Shown one piece after another: positions 1-10,401 of a stretch of 64,000 bases of DNA. How positions within the stretch are numbered: the stretch's first letter is position 1; each line of letters opens with the position of its first letter. The position numbers were made by a program, and so were the translations under genes. The notes under the pieces were generated by a model, which saw only the letters and a program-made list of their open reading frames with translations, searched no databases and was not told the DNA's origin. Origin of the DNA: Panicum virgatum (Eukaryota; Streptophyta; Magnoliopsida; Poales; Poaceae); the NCBI RefSeq assembly GCF_016808335.1, contig NC_053141.1, forward strand, positions 23,604,640 to 23,668,639, given 5' to 3'.

Positions 1-247
1 TTTATAAAATCCAAAAAAACCTTCCAAGTACTGCGAAGCAAGAACTAGCAACAACTCTCATCGACTCGTTCCAAAGATCAATGGGTAAAGATGACAGCGC
101 TAGCCACCCAAAATCCAAGGTATGAGGGGAAAGTTTTGAAATAATACTTATGCATACCCTATCTAATGAACCCTAGACTTTGCTTGATCCTCAGGATCTG
201 TTTCGACTCTTTTTGCTCGGGACGAGCAAAGTCTAGGTGTGGGGGTG
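1..247 (+). mobile_element. Element A: 3' end of internal region
   Basis: This is non-coding DNA leading into a polypurine tract and an LTR start at 248. The last 40 bases carry the hairpin plus GTGTGGGGGTG signature that also precedes the 3' LTRs of D, E, F and H in this window, so I read it as the internal 3' end of an Athila-like Ty3/gypsy element whose body lies left of the window. No coding frame is convincing. Confidence 0.7.
212..247 (+). promoter_or_regulatory. Pre-PPT hairpin and polypurine tract of A
   Basis: A perfect 8 bp stem, TTTGCTCG (212-219), GGA loop, CGAGCAAA (223-230), is followed by GTGTGGGGGTG (237-247), directly next to the LTR terminus TGTTGG. The purine tract is the expected plus-strand primer for reverse transcription. 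The hairpin recurs in the same place in B, D, E, F and H. Confidence 0.75.
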
Positions 248-1265
248 TGTTGGTGGTCGTTTTTAGTGATTTCTACTACCAACATTCCTTCGGATTTCAG
301 GATCTCAGGACCATAACACATCGAATTTCACTAACATTAACGAGTTCCACGAGTCTGGGTGCACTTGTGATTTCAGGAACACAATGTACAAGTTTGAGCC
401 GAAATGGGAGAAATCCCAGGCCGGCCGGCCTACCTCTGCACCATTTCGTCGTGTGACTTCTCGGAGATGGTCCTGAGCAAGATATCAAGCCAAGATCATG
501 TGTCCAACACGATTGCAACCAAACAAGATTGAAAGGCACAAACCAAGTCTATTCGGGTCCACAACTCAGTGACAAACTACTTGACCAAGACCCAACGGAC
601 TTGAGGAACGTCAGAAGACTCTGGATCAACTTGACATGGAACGATGGGCCGAGACGAGCCAGGGCCAGGCCGACCGGCCTAGGTGAGGCCGACCGGCCTA
701 AGAAACACGTGGAAATTGCCGAGCAAAGCATAGCCGACTCTAGGAGAGAATCCAAGCCATCCAGAGGAAGGTCGGTGCCAGATGGCACGATACCCAGGCC
801 GGCCGGCCTAGGGGAGGCCGGCCGGCCCCACATGGCAGCCTCTGGAGTTCCCCCTTGGCGTGGAAGTTAAGCATAACCGCCTTACCAGCTTACAACTGAC
901 GCCACCTGCTGAACCGACCTCAGAGCACTATAAATAGAGCTCACTCTCCCCACTTGTAACACACACCATCCAATTGAGAGAAGAGTTCACTCTTGAAGTC
1001 TCTTTGTATTAGAATAGGGAGAGAGTGAGGTGAGAAGCTTTGGTGCAAACCAAGCTTAAAGGAGCGGGCTCGAGTTCTCTCGGGTCTTACTCCATATTTT
1101 GTATCCACCTCAGAGGAATATATCTTTTGAGTAAGTTGCTCGTCTTAACTTTAGTATCTCGCTAGCTTTATTTTCTGCATTAGTTACTTGTTTAATTACT
1201 TTCTTTGATATGCGGGATCCCGAGTCTGCGTAAGTAGCAAGTTCTACTTATCTGAGGTTGCTTTC
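248..1265 (+). mobile_element. Element A: 3' LTR, interrupted by B
   Basis: The LTR starts TGTTGGTGGT with its own short stem-loop (249-283). Copies of the palindrome AGGCCGGCCGGCCT or its GACC variant lie at about 420-433, 664-700 and 795-830. A TATA box is at 929, and a CT-rich leader and U5-like sequence follow. Sequence stops abruptly at 1265 where element B begins with TGTTGG, so the LTR 3' end is missing here and does not reappear after B. Confidence 0.7.
929..936 (+). promoter_or_regulatory. TATA box of LTR A
   Basis: TATAAATA lies about 680 bp into the LTR, downstream of the GGCCGGCC palindromes and upstream of a pyrimidine-rich leader. This is the usual layout of a plant LTR pol II promoter. 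Confidence 0.65.
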
Positions 1266-2685
1266 TGTTGGCGCTCCTTAAGTGTCCATTTTATCCCCTG
1301 TTTAACTTTGATAATGGCATGAATTTAATACCAGAATCACTAACCATCCTAACCTTGGCCCAATTATTGGTCATTTTTGCGTTTGCACATATATTTTGGA
1401 GGTACTTCGTTTTTGCAGGTTTTTGACCAATTTTGGAGCATGAAATGGCGAGGCCCACGATCACGCGATGACACGAAGAAAGATGAAGGCCAAAGCCCGA
1501 ACAAAGGATCGATGGCCATGATGATTAGAGGCCCGTTCATGCACATCCACCCTCCAATAAAGCCCAAAGGACAAAGCCCACAAGATAAGATCAAGATACT
1601 TCGGGGCTAAGCAAATTAAAGAGATATTTAAGGAAGGATTTTCCATCCTATCCTTTTCCTCGAAGAAATCTCGAAGACAACGACATTTAATGGGGTGCAA
1701 TCGTGAAAGACATAAACTCTAGAAGATTCCAGGAGACTTGGGGAGAAAGAAGAACATGAGACGGCGAAGGAAAGAGCCAGGCCGGCCGGCCTAGGCCCAT
1801 TGGGCCGGCCGGCCCAGCCCTTTTTTAGGTCGGTTCGACCTCCCCTTTGACCTAGAGTTCCCTGAGGCTATTTAAAGACCCCTCCCCAAGGTTCACGCAG
1901 AGATCAATTCGGGAGACGACGCCAAGGAGCAGAGAAGATAGAGGGACACCTCTCGGAGAGCCGAGGGTCATGCTAGTTGTCTAGGGTTTGCCCTAGCCGA
2001 CGTGGGAACCTTGCAAGGAAGACCACGTCGGAGTTCTGGAGCTAGGATCATCAAGATCAAGGTAGGGCCCCGGTTGTGATCTTGTGATGTACAATCATTC
2101 ATGGTGGAGTTATTTGTGATTCCGAATGTTTAGCGACCATATTCTCGCTTTCGATTTCGTTCTTTTCTTTGGGTTTGCTTCATCGTAGATCTATTATCGA
2201 GATAGATCGCTTAGCATGATCTTGTAGTCATGGTGGCTAGAGGTTCATGGCGGAACTACCAAAGGGGGTTCGACTTGCTTCAGGGTACTTTTGTTGAAAG
2301 GGATGGCGTCGTGACAGGACGTTGTCACTAAGTAGGTGGGGTATCGAGGGATCGGATTGGAGATTTTGAGTTTAAAGATGCTTTTCATTGAGATTCACAT
2401 CTATCTTACTTCACTACATCTAGCTGGAACTACAACATATGCATGATCTAGGTGATCTAGATTGGTTATCTCTAACTTTCTCTTGCTACCTTCGGTGTTT
2501 GTCGTTTTTAGTAGATTAGATTCGTTTTCACCATCTCAACACAAAGGAATCTCTATGCTAGTAGATTGTTTCTTGTCTCTTTAGTTCCGTGGATTGATAA
2601 ACCTTGGGGGAATACTCTGAGGGAAAAGCTACACGAAACTGTGCGCTTGCGGTATATAAATCGGGGGCGCTAAGGAGCGTCAACA
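1266..2685 (+). mobile_element. Element B: 5' LTR
   Basis: It starts TGTTGGCGCTCCTTA and ends TAAGGAGCGTCAACA, a 15 bp terminal inverted repeat with one mismatch that defines both ends. The first 451 bases match 10402-10852. A GGCCGGCC palindrome pair lies at about 1782-1820, a TATTTAAA box at 1869, and the U5 box GTGCGCTTGCGG at 2641-2652, 33 bases before the end. Confidence 0.9.
1869..1876 (+). promoter_or_regulatory. TATA-like box of LTR B
   Basis: TATTTAAA lies shortly downstream of the paired GGCCGGCCGGCC palindromes, matching the promoter layout of LTR A. Confidence 0.5.
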
Positions 2686-2693
2686 AGCTTTTC

Positions 2694-2711
2694 TGGTGCC
2701 GTTGCCGGGGA
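2694..2711 (+). promoter_or_regulatory. Primer binding site of B
   Basis: TGGTGCCGTTGCCGGGGA begins eight bases after the LTR end. It differs by one base from the TGGCGCCGTTGCCGGGGA form common in Athila/Tat elements (tRNA-Asp type by general knowledge). Confidence 0.8.
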
Positions 2712-2957
2712 ACCATCGATTTAAGATCCAATCTTACTTGCATTCGTAAATATTTCTTTTTCTTGATTTTTCCTTTTGACCTTTTTAGATCTCTTATTTT
2801 TCTGAGCTAACTAAAAAAAATGGATCTATTCCACGAAAATCAATCTAATCTAGAGTTTGCTTTATTTTGCTTTATTTTTCTTTTATGTTTTAGATCTTGT
2901 ATATTCATCTTTTAGATCTCGTATATATTTTTCTTTTTCACTAACCCCTAACAGGAG

Positions 2958-4634
2958 ATGGACGGGTGCCTCTCCAACAAACCCGAAAATTTTGTGGATG
3001 ATCCAGAAAAAATTTACAGGCAAAGGAGACGAGAAGCACGATCAAAGAAGTCGGAACTAGTAGATCCAAAAGTTGAAGCCGACGGTTCATCATCTTCACC
3101 TCAAGCAACTCCACCAACAAGTCCAAAGGAGGCGCTACTTCACCAAGGGATGGCGCTACCGGAGCCAGAGCGTACGATCGGAGAGCTATGCACTCCGGAC
3201 GTTCGGGACTTGCCGATCCAAAATCTCGACAACATCGGAGTTCCGTTCGAGATCAAGACTTCAATCATAAGGATGGTACAAAGCTCGCCCTTCACTGGAA
3301 AAGAAGACGCTAATCTACATCTTCAAGCATTCCTCCAACTATGCCGCACCTTCGACATGCAAGGGATGACTCAAGATCAAATAAGAGCGAGGCTCTTTCC
3401 GTTCTCTCTACTTGGGAGAGCGCTGCAATGGTTTCATTCTCTACCACCGCGCACGGTGCAAAATTGGGAGTCCTTGATGAAAGAGTTCATGATGGAGTTC
3501 TACTCGCCGGGCAAGACCCAGATTCTGCGCAACAAGATTGCAACATTCACGCAAGCCCCTACGGAGACTATTGCGGAAGCCTATGAGCGCTTCAACGACT
3601 ACATCTGCGCTGTACTTCATCACAAGTTTTCAAGGGAGGATGTGGTCCAGAAGTTCTATCAAGGCCTCACTACTGCATCAAGGGGAATCATTGACGCATC
3701 GGCCGGAGGTTCTATCATTGAGCTCACACCTACTCAAGTTTTCAAGCTATTCAAGAAGGTGGCGGACAATGACGCATGGGCATCATCGGGGCGCCTACAA
3801 CCACTCCAAGCCGTGGGCGCCGCGAAGAGTGTATTACAAGTGGAACGTGAAGAAGTGCTAGAAGGGAAGATCGACTCGCTCATGAGAAGGTTGGAGAAGA
3901 TGGAAGTGGAAAAGAGAGAAGCCCAAGCTATTGATTTGAAGGCGGCCGAAGTGAGGTCTACATGTGAAGAATGTGGAGAGTATGACCATGTCCAAAAGAA
4001 TTGCCCGGAGGAAGCCAAGATGCTCGACTACATGAAGAAGGGAGAATGGATTCCGCAATCCAACTTCCGTTACGGGCAAGGTAGACCTCAATTTAATGCA
4101 ATCTCTTCCATTCAAAACTCGGTGCCTCTTCGTATACAATTGAAGGAGTTTATGGAGGAGCAAGGCAAGATCAACAAGGACACCGTCACCAAGTTCAAGG
4201 CTATGGACAAGATCTTGGAAAACATTGATGGCAAGGTGACGGAGGTCGGGAGCTCTAACCTTCAAGTACTCAACATGATGAAGATGCTAGAAACGCAAGT
4301 AGCCCATCTCGCCGGACGCCTATCTAGCAACGAAGGAAAATTGCCCGGGCAACCTCAAAGTCCGGAGACGGCTAAGGCAATTCAAACTCGCTCGGGAAAG
4401 GAGACCGAAGAACCCGAACATGCAGCGGGAGCAAGGAAGCCTAAGCCAAGAGTTGAAGTGGAGATCATCATCAAGGAGAAGGCACCTACTCCTATGCCAG
4501 AGATAGTCACCGAAGAGCCGGAGTTTGAGCTAGATGACATAGACACCAAGATTCTACCGCTAAGGCCACGATACTGCAAAGGTAACATGAAGATGAGCAA
4601 TTCAACAAATTTGTTGACATGGTACGCAGGTTGA
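2958..4634 (+). CDS. gag: Gag polyprotein of element B
   Basis: This 558-codon frame is the capsid/nucleocapsid protein of an Athila-like Ty3/gypsy element. A retrotrans_gag-type capsid region spans about residues 90-290, with the family patterns LFPFSLLGRALQWFHSLPP and EAYERFNDY. A CCHC zinc knuckle (CEECGEYDHVQKNC) lies at about residues 335-348, followed by a charged, coiled-coil-prone tail. The ATG lies about 250 bases after the PBS, following a T-rich leader. The normal continuation into protease is broken near 4585-4595: conserved sequence leading into the protease is in another frame, consistent with loss of one base. The protein would assemble virus-like particles in the cytoplasm. 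Confidence 0.85.
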   Translation: MDGCLSNKPENFVDDPEKIYRQRRREARSKKSELVDPKVEADGSSSSPQATPPTSPKEALLHQGMALPEPERTIGELCTPDVRDLPIQNLDNIGVPFEIKTSIIRMVQSSPFTGKEDANLHLQAFLQLCRTFDMQGMTQDQIRARLFPFSLLGRALQWFHSLPPRTVQNWESLMKEFMMEFYSPGKTQILRNKIATFTQAPTETIAEAYERFNDYICAVLHHKFSREDVVQKFYQGLTTASRGIIDASAGGSIIELTPTQVFKLFKKVADNDAWASSGRLQPLQAVGAAKSVLQVEREEVLEGKIDSLMRRLEKMEVEKREAQAIDLKAAEVRSTCEECGEYDHVQKNCPEEAKMLDYMKKGEWIPQSNFRYGQGRPQFNAISSIQNSVPLRIQLKEFMEEQGKINKDTVTKFKAMDKILENIDGKVTEVGSSNLQVLNMMKMLETQVAHLAGRLSSNEGKLPGQPQSPETAKAIQTRSGKETEEPEHAAGARKPKPRVEVEIIIKEKAPTPMPEIVTEEPEFELDDIDTKILPLRPRYCKGNMKMSNSTNLLTWYAG

Positions 4635-5473
4635 GCATCAATATGCCGCTCTTGGACGCTCTACAAGTTCCGACGTATTCTCGCTACTTCAAAGATATCA
4701 TGGGAAACAAGCGCGAGATACCGCCAAGCACTGTCAAGCTAACCGAGGAATGTAGCGCGGCAATCGCTAATGAAGCTCCGGAAAAGAAGAGGGACCCCGG
4801 ATGTCCTACCATCCCGTGTTCCATTGGATCTCTTATGTTCGAAAGAGCACTTTGTGATCTCGGTGCAAGTGTGAGCGTCATGCCAAAGAATGTGTTCGAG
4901 AAGCTAAGCTTACCGGAGCCGGAGCCCACCGCCATGTGCCTAGAGTTAGCGGACAATTCCGTTCGCTATCCTTTGGGAATCGCCGAAGACGTGCCCGTGA
5001 AGATTGGAGAACACTTAGTCCTCGTTGACTTTGTGATTCTCGATATGGGAGAAGGGAGCAAGGCACCTCTCATACTTGGGAGGCCTTTCCTCAAGACCGC
5101 AAGGGCGAACATCGACGTTGACAAGGGGGAGATAAAGTTCGACATCAAAGGCACCACAAGCGAATTCAAGTTTCGTCCACGCCTCGAGGTATGCAACATG
5201 ATCAATGTCAAATATGTTCTGCCTCACCGCCGTGTCACAAAGGAGAAGCCAAAGAAAGAGGAGGAGCCGAACAAGAAGGAAGCGAAGAAGGAGATAGAAG
5301 TCGTCGCGTCCATCGCGACAAAGAAGATCATTGCACCCGTCAAGAAGAAAGCTAAAAGCCCGCCTGTGAAGACCAAAAAGATGACTAACGTAGAAGACAA
5401 ACCCGCACTACGGATTGTGCGGAAGTGGGTACCCAAGACTACAGCGCCATCACCGAGCGTTGGTCCGAAGTGA
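4619..5473 (+). CDS. pro: Retropepsin-like aspartic protease ORF of B
   Basis: The 284-codon frame overlaps the end of gag in a different frame. Residues about 75-90 contain CDLGASVSVMPKNVF, the plant Athila-type catalytic aspartate motif (DLGA), and about residues 155-165 contain LILGRPFLKTA, the conserved ILGRPFL flap/C-terminal motif. The C-terminal 80 residues are lysine-rich. The ATG shown is only the first Met in an open frame: conserved residues extend upstream, so the natural product was probably a gag-pro fusion now split by a frameshift. The frame stops before any RT, which is unusual for an autonomous element. Confidence 0.8.
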   Translation: MVRRLSINMPLLDALQVPTYSRYFKDIMGNKREIPPSTVKLTEECSAAIANEAPEKKRDPGCPTIPCSIGSLMFERALCDLGASVSVMPKNVFEKLSLPEPEPTAMCLELADNSVRYPLGIAEDVPVKIGEHLVLVDFVILDMGEGSKAPLILGRPFLKTARANIDVDKGEIKFDIKGTTSEFKFRPRLEVCNMINVKYVLPHRRVTKEKPKKEEEPNKKEAKKEIEVVASIATKKIIAPVKKKAKSPPVKTKKMTNVEDKPALRIVRKWVPKTTAPSPSVGPK

Positions 5474-5516
5474 AGAAGAAGAAAGTCTGGCTATAGACTA
5501 TAAACGAAGCGCTTTG

Positions 5517-5609
5517 CGGGAGGCAACCCGTTCGTCGAGTCAAGAATAAAGCTGCCGGGAGTTCAACCCGTTCGTCGAGTCAAGAATAAGCTGCCGGGAG
5601 GACAACCCG
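5517..5609 (+). repeat. Tandem CGGGAGGCAACCCG hairpins downstream of protease
   Basis: Three variants of a GGG...CCC stem occur at 5517-5530, 5555-5570 and 5594-5609. The last two sit in a roughly 40 bp tandem unit (5531-5570 and 5571-5609) that includes TTCGTCGAGTCAAGAATAA. A GGGAGGCAACCC hairpin at this place is a recurrent feature of plant gag-pro elements from general knowledge. Its function is not known to me. Confidence 0.6.
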
Positions 5610-6877
5610 AGAAAAGTTTAGGTAAGTGAGTCGAGAATTTTGCTACGCAAAGACATGATATACTTTTGAACAATTGGTCGTTCGGTCGAACAAATTCGAT
5701 TTGGATTTTATTCGCTCGGTCATTCTGATGTTATTTCTTATTTTAAACCAATGACATGAGCCATCCTATGATTTATTTGCCTCTTCTTGAGAAAGCCACA
5801 TCCAAAATTCCATACCCATTTTTGGCGATCATCCTGTCCATGACGGCCGGGCCAAGTTGAGATAAAACACACGAGTAGAGCCGCGCCATGTTTATATTAT
5901 TTAAATTCTTGATGCGTAGGTTCGCACAAACATAGAGAGAATTTTCAGTTTCATTACCATAGGACTAGAATTTTCCTAACCTTAATTATTCTCTTTTTTT
6001 TTCAAAAATCTCTCATTTTGGCAAAAATTAGAACCTAAACACCAGACCCACGGTTGAATTCGAGATTGTTCGCTATCAATTCATGAAAGTGAACGGTTCC
6101 GGTGCAACCAAAATTAATGTAGTCGGGAAATATATTTCGCCTTACAAATGTAAAGATGTTTCAATTCCCCTCTAATTATTCATTTAAACTCATTGCATGC
6201 TTTGAGTCAATTCTGAAATTTCGAAGTTAGAGGAGGATTAAACATCTAAGCATGATTTGGAAAGGGTTTATGTGCTTGATTAACATCCATTGATCAAAGT
6301 GAGTTCACGGGAAAGAGTAGTGCTCTCTACCTACCACCACATGCAAATGATTCAAAGGAGGGAGCAGCCATGCATGGGAAGGACATGCGATTTTCAGCAA
6401 AGATGGCACCATGTGATGAATGATGAAGCATGGGACAAGGTGAATGACACAAAGTGGAGAAATAATGTTGCAAGTGGACATCAAAGGCAAAGAAGGAGTG
6501 GTTCACAGGATTTGGATGGTGCAAAGCACCAAAGATGTATTGGACAGAAGCGAATAATTGCACCAGGAAGCCACCAGAGAAAATTGAAGTGGAGGAGAGC
6601 CAAAAACACCCTAGTCCGGCCTGGCCCCTTTTTAAGAGCTCTGGTGCTCCCCTTTGACAGGTGCACTCCTCATTCAATTCCTTTCTTATGTTCTTCAAGT
6701 TCTTCGCCCAGAAACATCAGTTAGAGCCCTGAAAAATTCGTCCACCAAAATCTACTCCAAAAATCTCAGAAAATTCACCACAATTCCTAGTTTGTTCCAC
6801 TCTTCGATATATTGTTCATCCGCCGGCAAGAAACCCCCGGTGTGTTTGTTTTTGAGTGTGTGCAGCAAGGAGTCCCC
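5610..6877 (+). other. Non-coding spacer of B
   Basis: AT-rich DNA occupies the position where pol would lie in an autonomous relative. Open frames here are short and overlap on both strands, and none shows a retroviral motif. It probably acts as leader for the downstream ORF. Confidence 0.5.
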
Positions 6878-7882
6878 ATGAGTGGCCTCATGAAGTTCAT
6901 CGCCGGGAGGAGAAGGACGCGTTCATCAACATTCGACGCATCGCCAAGTTCTTCGCGGAGGCACTCGGTTTCCGAGTCTCCGCGGAGCATGGAGGAAGAC
7001 AACCCCGCACCGAGGAGCGACATGTTGCTCCTTGGTGGGATGAGAGACCCGAGAAGCTCCTCCATGTGATTCACCGAAGGGATGCCACCTCCTCCACGGC
7101 GTTCGACAAGGTCATCCGCACCACTGCCATACAAGCCCAAGAATTCAGAATATGGGTTTATTATCTTGTCGAAGGAAGAAGAAGAAAGGCTCAAGTTCAT
7201 GAAGGGAAGACTGCGAGCAAATTATGATTTTGATGATGAAGCATTGGAGAAGCTGGGATTTCATCATGACATCTATGAGCTCTTGGAGAACATCGGTTGG
7301 AAGTTATTTTCCTACGGTGTCACGGTAGACATGCAAGAAGAGGTGGCTCTGGAGATGTTCATGACATTGGAGAAAACAACGGAAGTGGTGGATGATGAAG
7401 AAGTTCCATGTCTGAAATTTAGGCTCAAGAATGAAGAGAAAGTCATCACATATGGAGAAATAGGGAGTTTGCTCGGATTCAAAAGTAATGCATATGAAAT
7501 GGTGCAAGTTGAAGATGGAGAGCTTGATGAATTTTGGAGAAAGAAAGCAAAAGATGTCAACCGCCATAGGAAAAATATAAGTAATGTGACCCTCCAAATA
7601 TTCCACTCTTGGTTGAGCAAAAGAATTCTTGGGAGGATGAGAGAATCGAAGGTCACCGACCAAGAATTAAATTGGATGTATGCTGCATTGGTGAAGAAAC
7701 AAGTGATTGATCCCACCTACATCATGGTTGAAAGGTGGATTTGTGAAGCATCATCCGGTACGGGAGAAGTTGGGGGGGGGTGTTATCTCACAATGATAGC
7801 CCGAGCCATGAATCCGAGGTTACGAGTGATCCAAAAATATTATGTCCCGGGAAGAGATATTGGGATTGAACATTTGAGGTAA
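6878..7882 (+). pseudogene. Extra ORF of B, Athila ORF1-like, interrupted
   Basis: An ATG at 6878 opens a serine/arginine-rich N-terminus that runs in one frame to 7882, broken by a single in-frame TGA at 7067-7069. The longest uninterrupted part starts at 7082 (266 codons). The core reads like the plant retroelement ORF family named ATHILA ORF-1: a helical domain with IYELLENIGWKLFSY, a patch ending FMTLEKT, and then YGEIGSLLGF. A related core is seen in the env-position ORF of the Sirevirus at 21560. Its biochemical role is unknown. Weakly supported alternatives are a Gag-like accessory or an envelope-position protein. Confidence 0.65.
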
Positions 7883-8536
7883 GGCCATTATATCGGAGGG
7901 GTTGAAAAGAAGTGATTCACTATTTCGGAGATGGATATTTCCCTTCCCGATCAAAGGCTGAAATTATTTGCAAGAGGGAGGACTGATTGGCGAGTTGAAA
8001 ATATTGGAAAAAAGGTGAAGAAATCAAAAAGAGGAAGGTTAATTGAAGGAACATCGGCATCGGCACAATAAGAAGACTTGGAAGTAAATCTTCCACCGCC
8101 AAGTTCCGTTTATTGGAGGAATGAATTTCAAGGTGCATCAAGTGGATAGGGATACCCGCAAGGATGGACGAGTCAATGGGAAGGGAACCAAGATCAAGCA
8201 TGGGGGCATGCTGCGGCGGCGCCCCCACCATTTAGCAACTACGGCTTCCCACCCTCGTCATACCAAGGAGAGATGCCCGACCCGTCATTTGGAGCACAAT
8301 ATTTTGACCTCCCTCAACCGGAACAAGGAATGAGAATCATGGGTGCCTATGCAAGAAGAAACATGGAAGATATAGACGCCATCCGGAGGCACACAACCCA
8401 ACTAGAAGATGGAACCGCGGGAATTGCATATCAAATGGGACTTCTAGGCCTGGCGCCACCGGAATAATTTAATAGAGGAGCATTTCAGCAATATTATGAC
8501 CAAGGATACAATGCAAGAGGCAATCAAGGAGAGTGA
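7883..8536 (+). pseudogene. Degenerate C-terminal tail of the B extra ORF
   Basis: After the stop at 7882, fragments in shifted frames continue a proline/tyrosine/glutamine-rich tail. The clearest runs 8273-8536 (with TAA at 8465-8467) and contains FGAQYFDLPQPEQGM and a glutamine- and tyrosine-rich end. Low-complexity tails of this kind also end the Sirevirus ORF at 23109, supporting the view that this was one longer protein. Confidence 0.45.
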
Positions 8537-9403
8537 TCGACGACAAGACCATGAATAAAATGCTCGCACGTGTGGTTTGGATTTTTCTATTTCTTTTCAT
8601 TTATTTTCAGCATGTGTGCAAGCTTGTGTGTGCGTATCAATTTTCTGTTTTATTTATTTCAGCTTGTGTACAATTTGCTTTCTTTTTTTTCATCACCATG
8701 ATAAATAAATACATCACCCACGCTTTAATGCTATGGTTAGCGATGATGATACGAAGTTTGTGCCATGTTAAAATATGATGATCGTTGCCGCTTTGTCTAC
8801 TTTCTTGTGCTTGGTTTATGCATGATTAAACTAATTCTCTCTCTAACATGATCTGAAAATCAATTAAATGCCGTCTAATTCAATTGTGGAGGTTATGATA
8901 AATTAAGACCCATATATTTTATTCTTGCTCTCTTGTTTAAAGTTGTCAAGGAAAATTTAATTTGGATTTAATTTTGAGCTAACCTTGTCAATGATACCTT
9001 TTGCAATTGCTCTACCCTTCTACAAGCCTAAATGATATATCATAACAAACCATAGAGCAAGAATTATTTTCAGGTGCATTAATTCCGGATTTATCTTCTT
9101 TGGTACGAGACTAAGAAGCTGACCATTCCGTATTTTTGCGTACCTCTCTTTTGCTAGCCATTCTATCCATGCATTGTGAGTTTCTATACTGGGAACATCG
9201 CAAACCTCGCTGGATATCCACCCTTAACCAAAAACATCTTTTTGTGAAACACCTCCTTGACCACAACCTATATATTGAGTATATATTTATTTCGACGGCA
9301 AAACAGTGGAATCAAGAGCAAAATTCAGTAAAACATAAGCTTGGGAAGCATCAAAGAGTTCGCAGAAGAAAAATCCGATGAAGTGGAGGCCTACGGGCAG
9401 TAG

Positions 9404-9443
9404 GCCGGCTGGCTCAACACCCCTAGGCCGGCCGGCCTGCCCC
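9404..9443 (+). repeat. Internal GGCCGGCC palindrome pair in B
   Basis: A TAGGCCGGCTGGCT variant and TAGGCCGGCCGGCCTG lie about 15 bases apart. They are the same palindrome that precedes the TATA boxes of LTRs A and B, here placed inside the element about 1 kb before the 3' LTR. Confidence 0.6.
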
Positions 9444-9561
9444 TTTTCCTCCTCTGTTGGCTTCAATCTTTCACGAGGAGATGCTCCATTGAATTGCAAA
9501 GTTGAGTGAGAGAATTGATAAAGGTTTTGTGCACTCACTCCATCAAGTTATCATCACTTCA

Positions 9562-9600
9562 TTGCTTGAGGACAAGCAAACGTTCAAGCATGGGGGGAGG
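9562..9600 (+). promoter_or_regulatory. Internal PPT-like signal with hairpin in B
   Basis: A perfect 7 bp stem TTGCTTG / CAAGCAA (9562-9579, AGGA loop) is followed by AAGCATGGGGGGAGG (9586-9600). It copies the hairpin-plus-purine layout in front of the 3' LTR, but 800 bases upstream, so it could be a second plus-strand primer or the relic of an older 3' boundary. Confidence 0.55.
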
Positions 9601-10365
9601 TGGAGTAAGTGCATTGTGTTGCCAATGGTTCTGAGGAGCAAAAAGAAAGAAAGAAAGAAAAAAAGGAAGGTAGAGAGAAAAGGAAAAAAAATGAATGATG
9701 ATGAAAAGCTCCTCGGTTCCTTTAGCTTCATTAAACTCTAGGTACTTTGAAGATTACTCTATACTCAATTATTCCAACCATGTGCAATCCGATAACAAGG
9801 ACTTCAATTGTGCCTTGGGATCAACCGTTGCCATTTGCACATGTCCACCATCTAAAGTGTGTGTTCCATTCTCTCCCTCTCCATAAAGAAATTATTTTCT
9901 AATGGTCTTTTTGACGAGTCTCGGTAAATCCATAAGAAGTATTTCTTGTTTTGATAATATCTTGATTATAATATCTTTTGTTAGAACTAACCTTTCCAGA
10001 GCTCCAGATAAAGCCTCACACATATATATGAGAGAAAGAAAGGAGAAAGTTCTAGCAAGTTTGAGAGACAAGATGAGTTGAGAGTTTCCATGAGCAAATT
10101 GCAATGAGGTTTAAATTATTGATCTTGGTTTAGCATTATTTATGAAACTTACTTTCTTAATTCTGAGACTTGTTTAATCTTGAGAGCATGTGCTTAATAA
10201 TTTTGGGGAAGCATTTAACTTGTATCTACCTTCCACATTGAAAAAAAAGCTGGCTACAACTTGAACTATTAACTGCAAAATATTTTGGGAGCATTGTGTT
10301 TTCTCGTGTATGATCGAGTGCAGGGATTGGACACTTAAAGGCAGCGCTGATTTTTATCAAAGACT

Positions 10366-10401
10366 TACTCGAGGACGAGCAAGGTTTAAGCATGGGGGGA
10401 A
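10366..10401 (+). promoter_or_regulatory. Polypurine tract of B with weak hairpin
   Basis: A weak stem TTACTCG / CGAGCAA (one A-C mismatch) precedes AAGCATGGGGGGAA, which directly abuts the 3' LTR start TGTTGGCGCTCC at 10402. Confidence 0.75.

Larger units (their letters stand above)
8537..10365 (+). other. 3' non-coding region of B
   Basis: This long AT-rich region contains an internal PPT-like signal (9562-9600), an internal GGCCGGCC palindrome pair (9404-9443) and a GAAA/purine-rich tract at 9640-9692. I see no supported gene. The small open frames are not conserved with any family I recognise. Confidence 0.55.
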
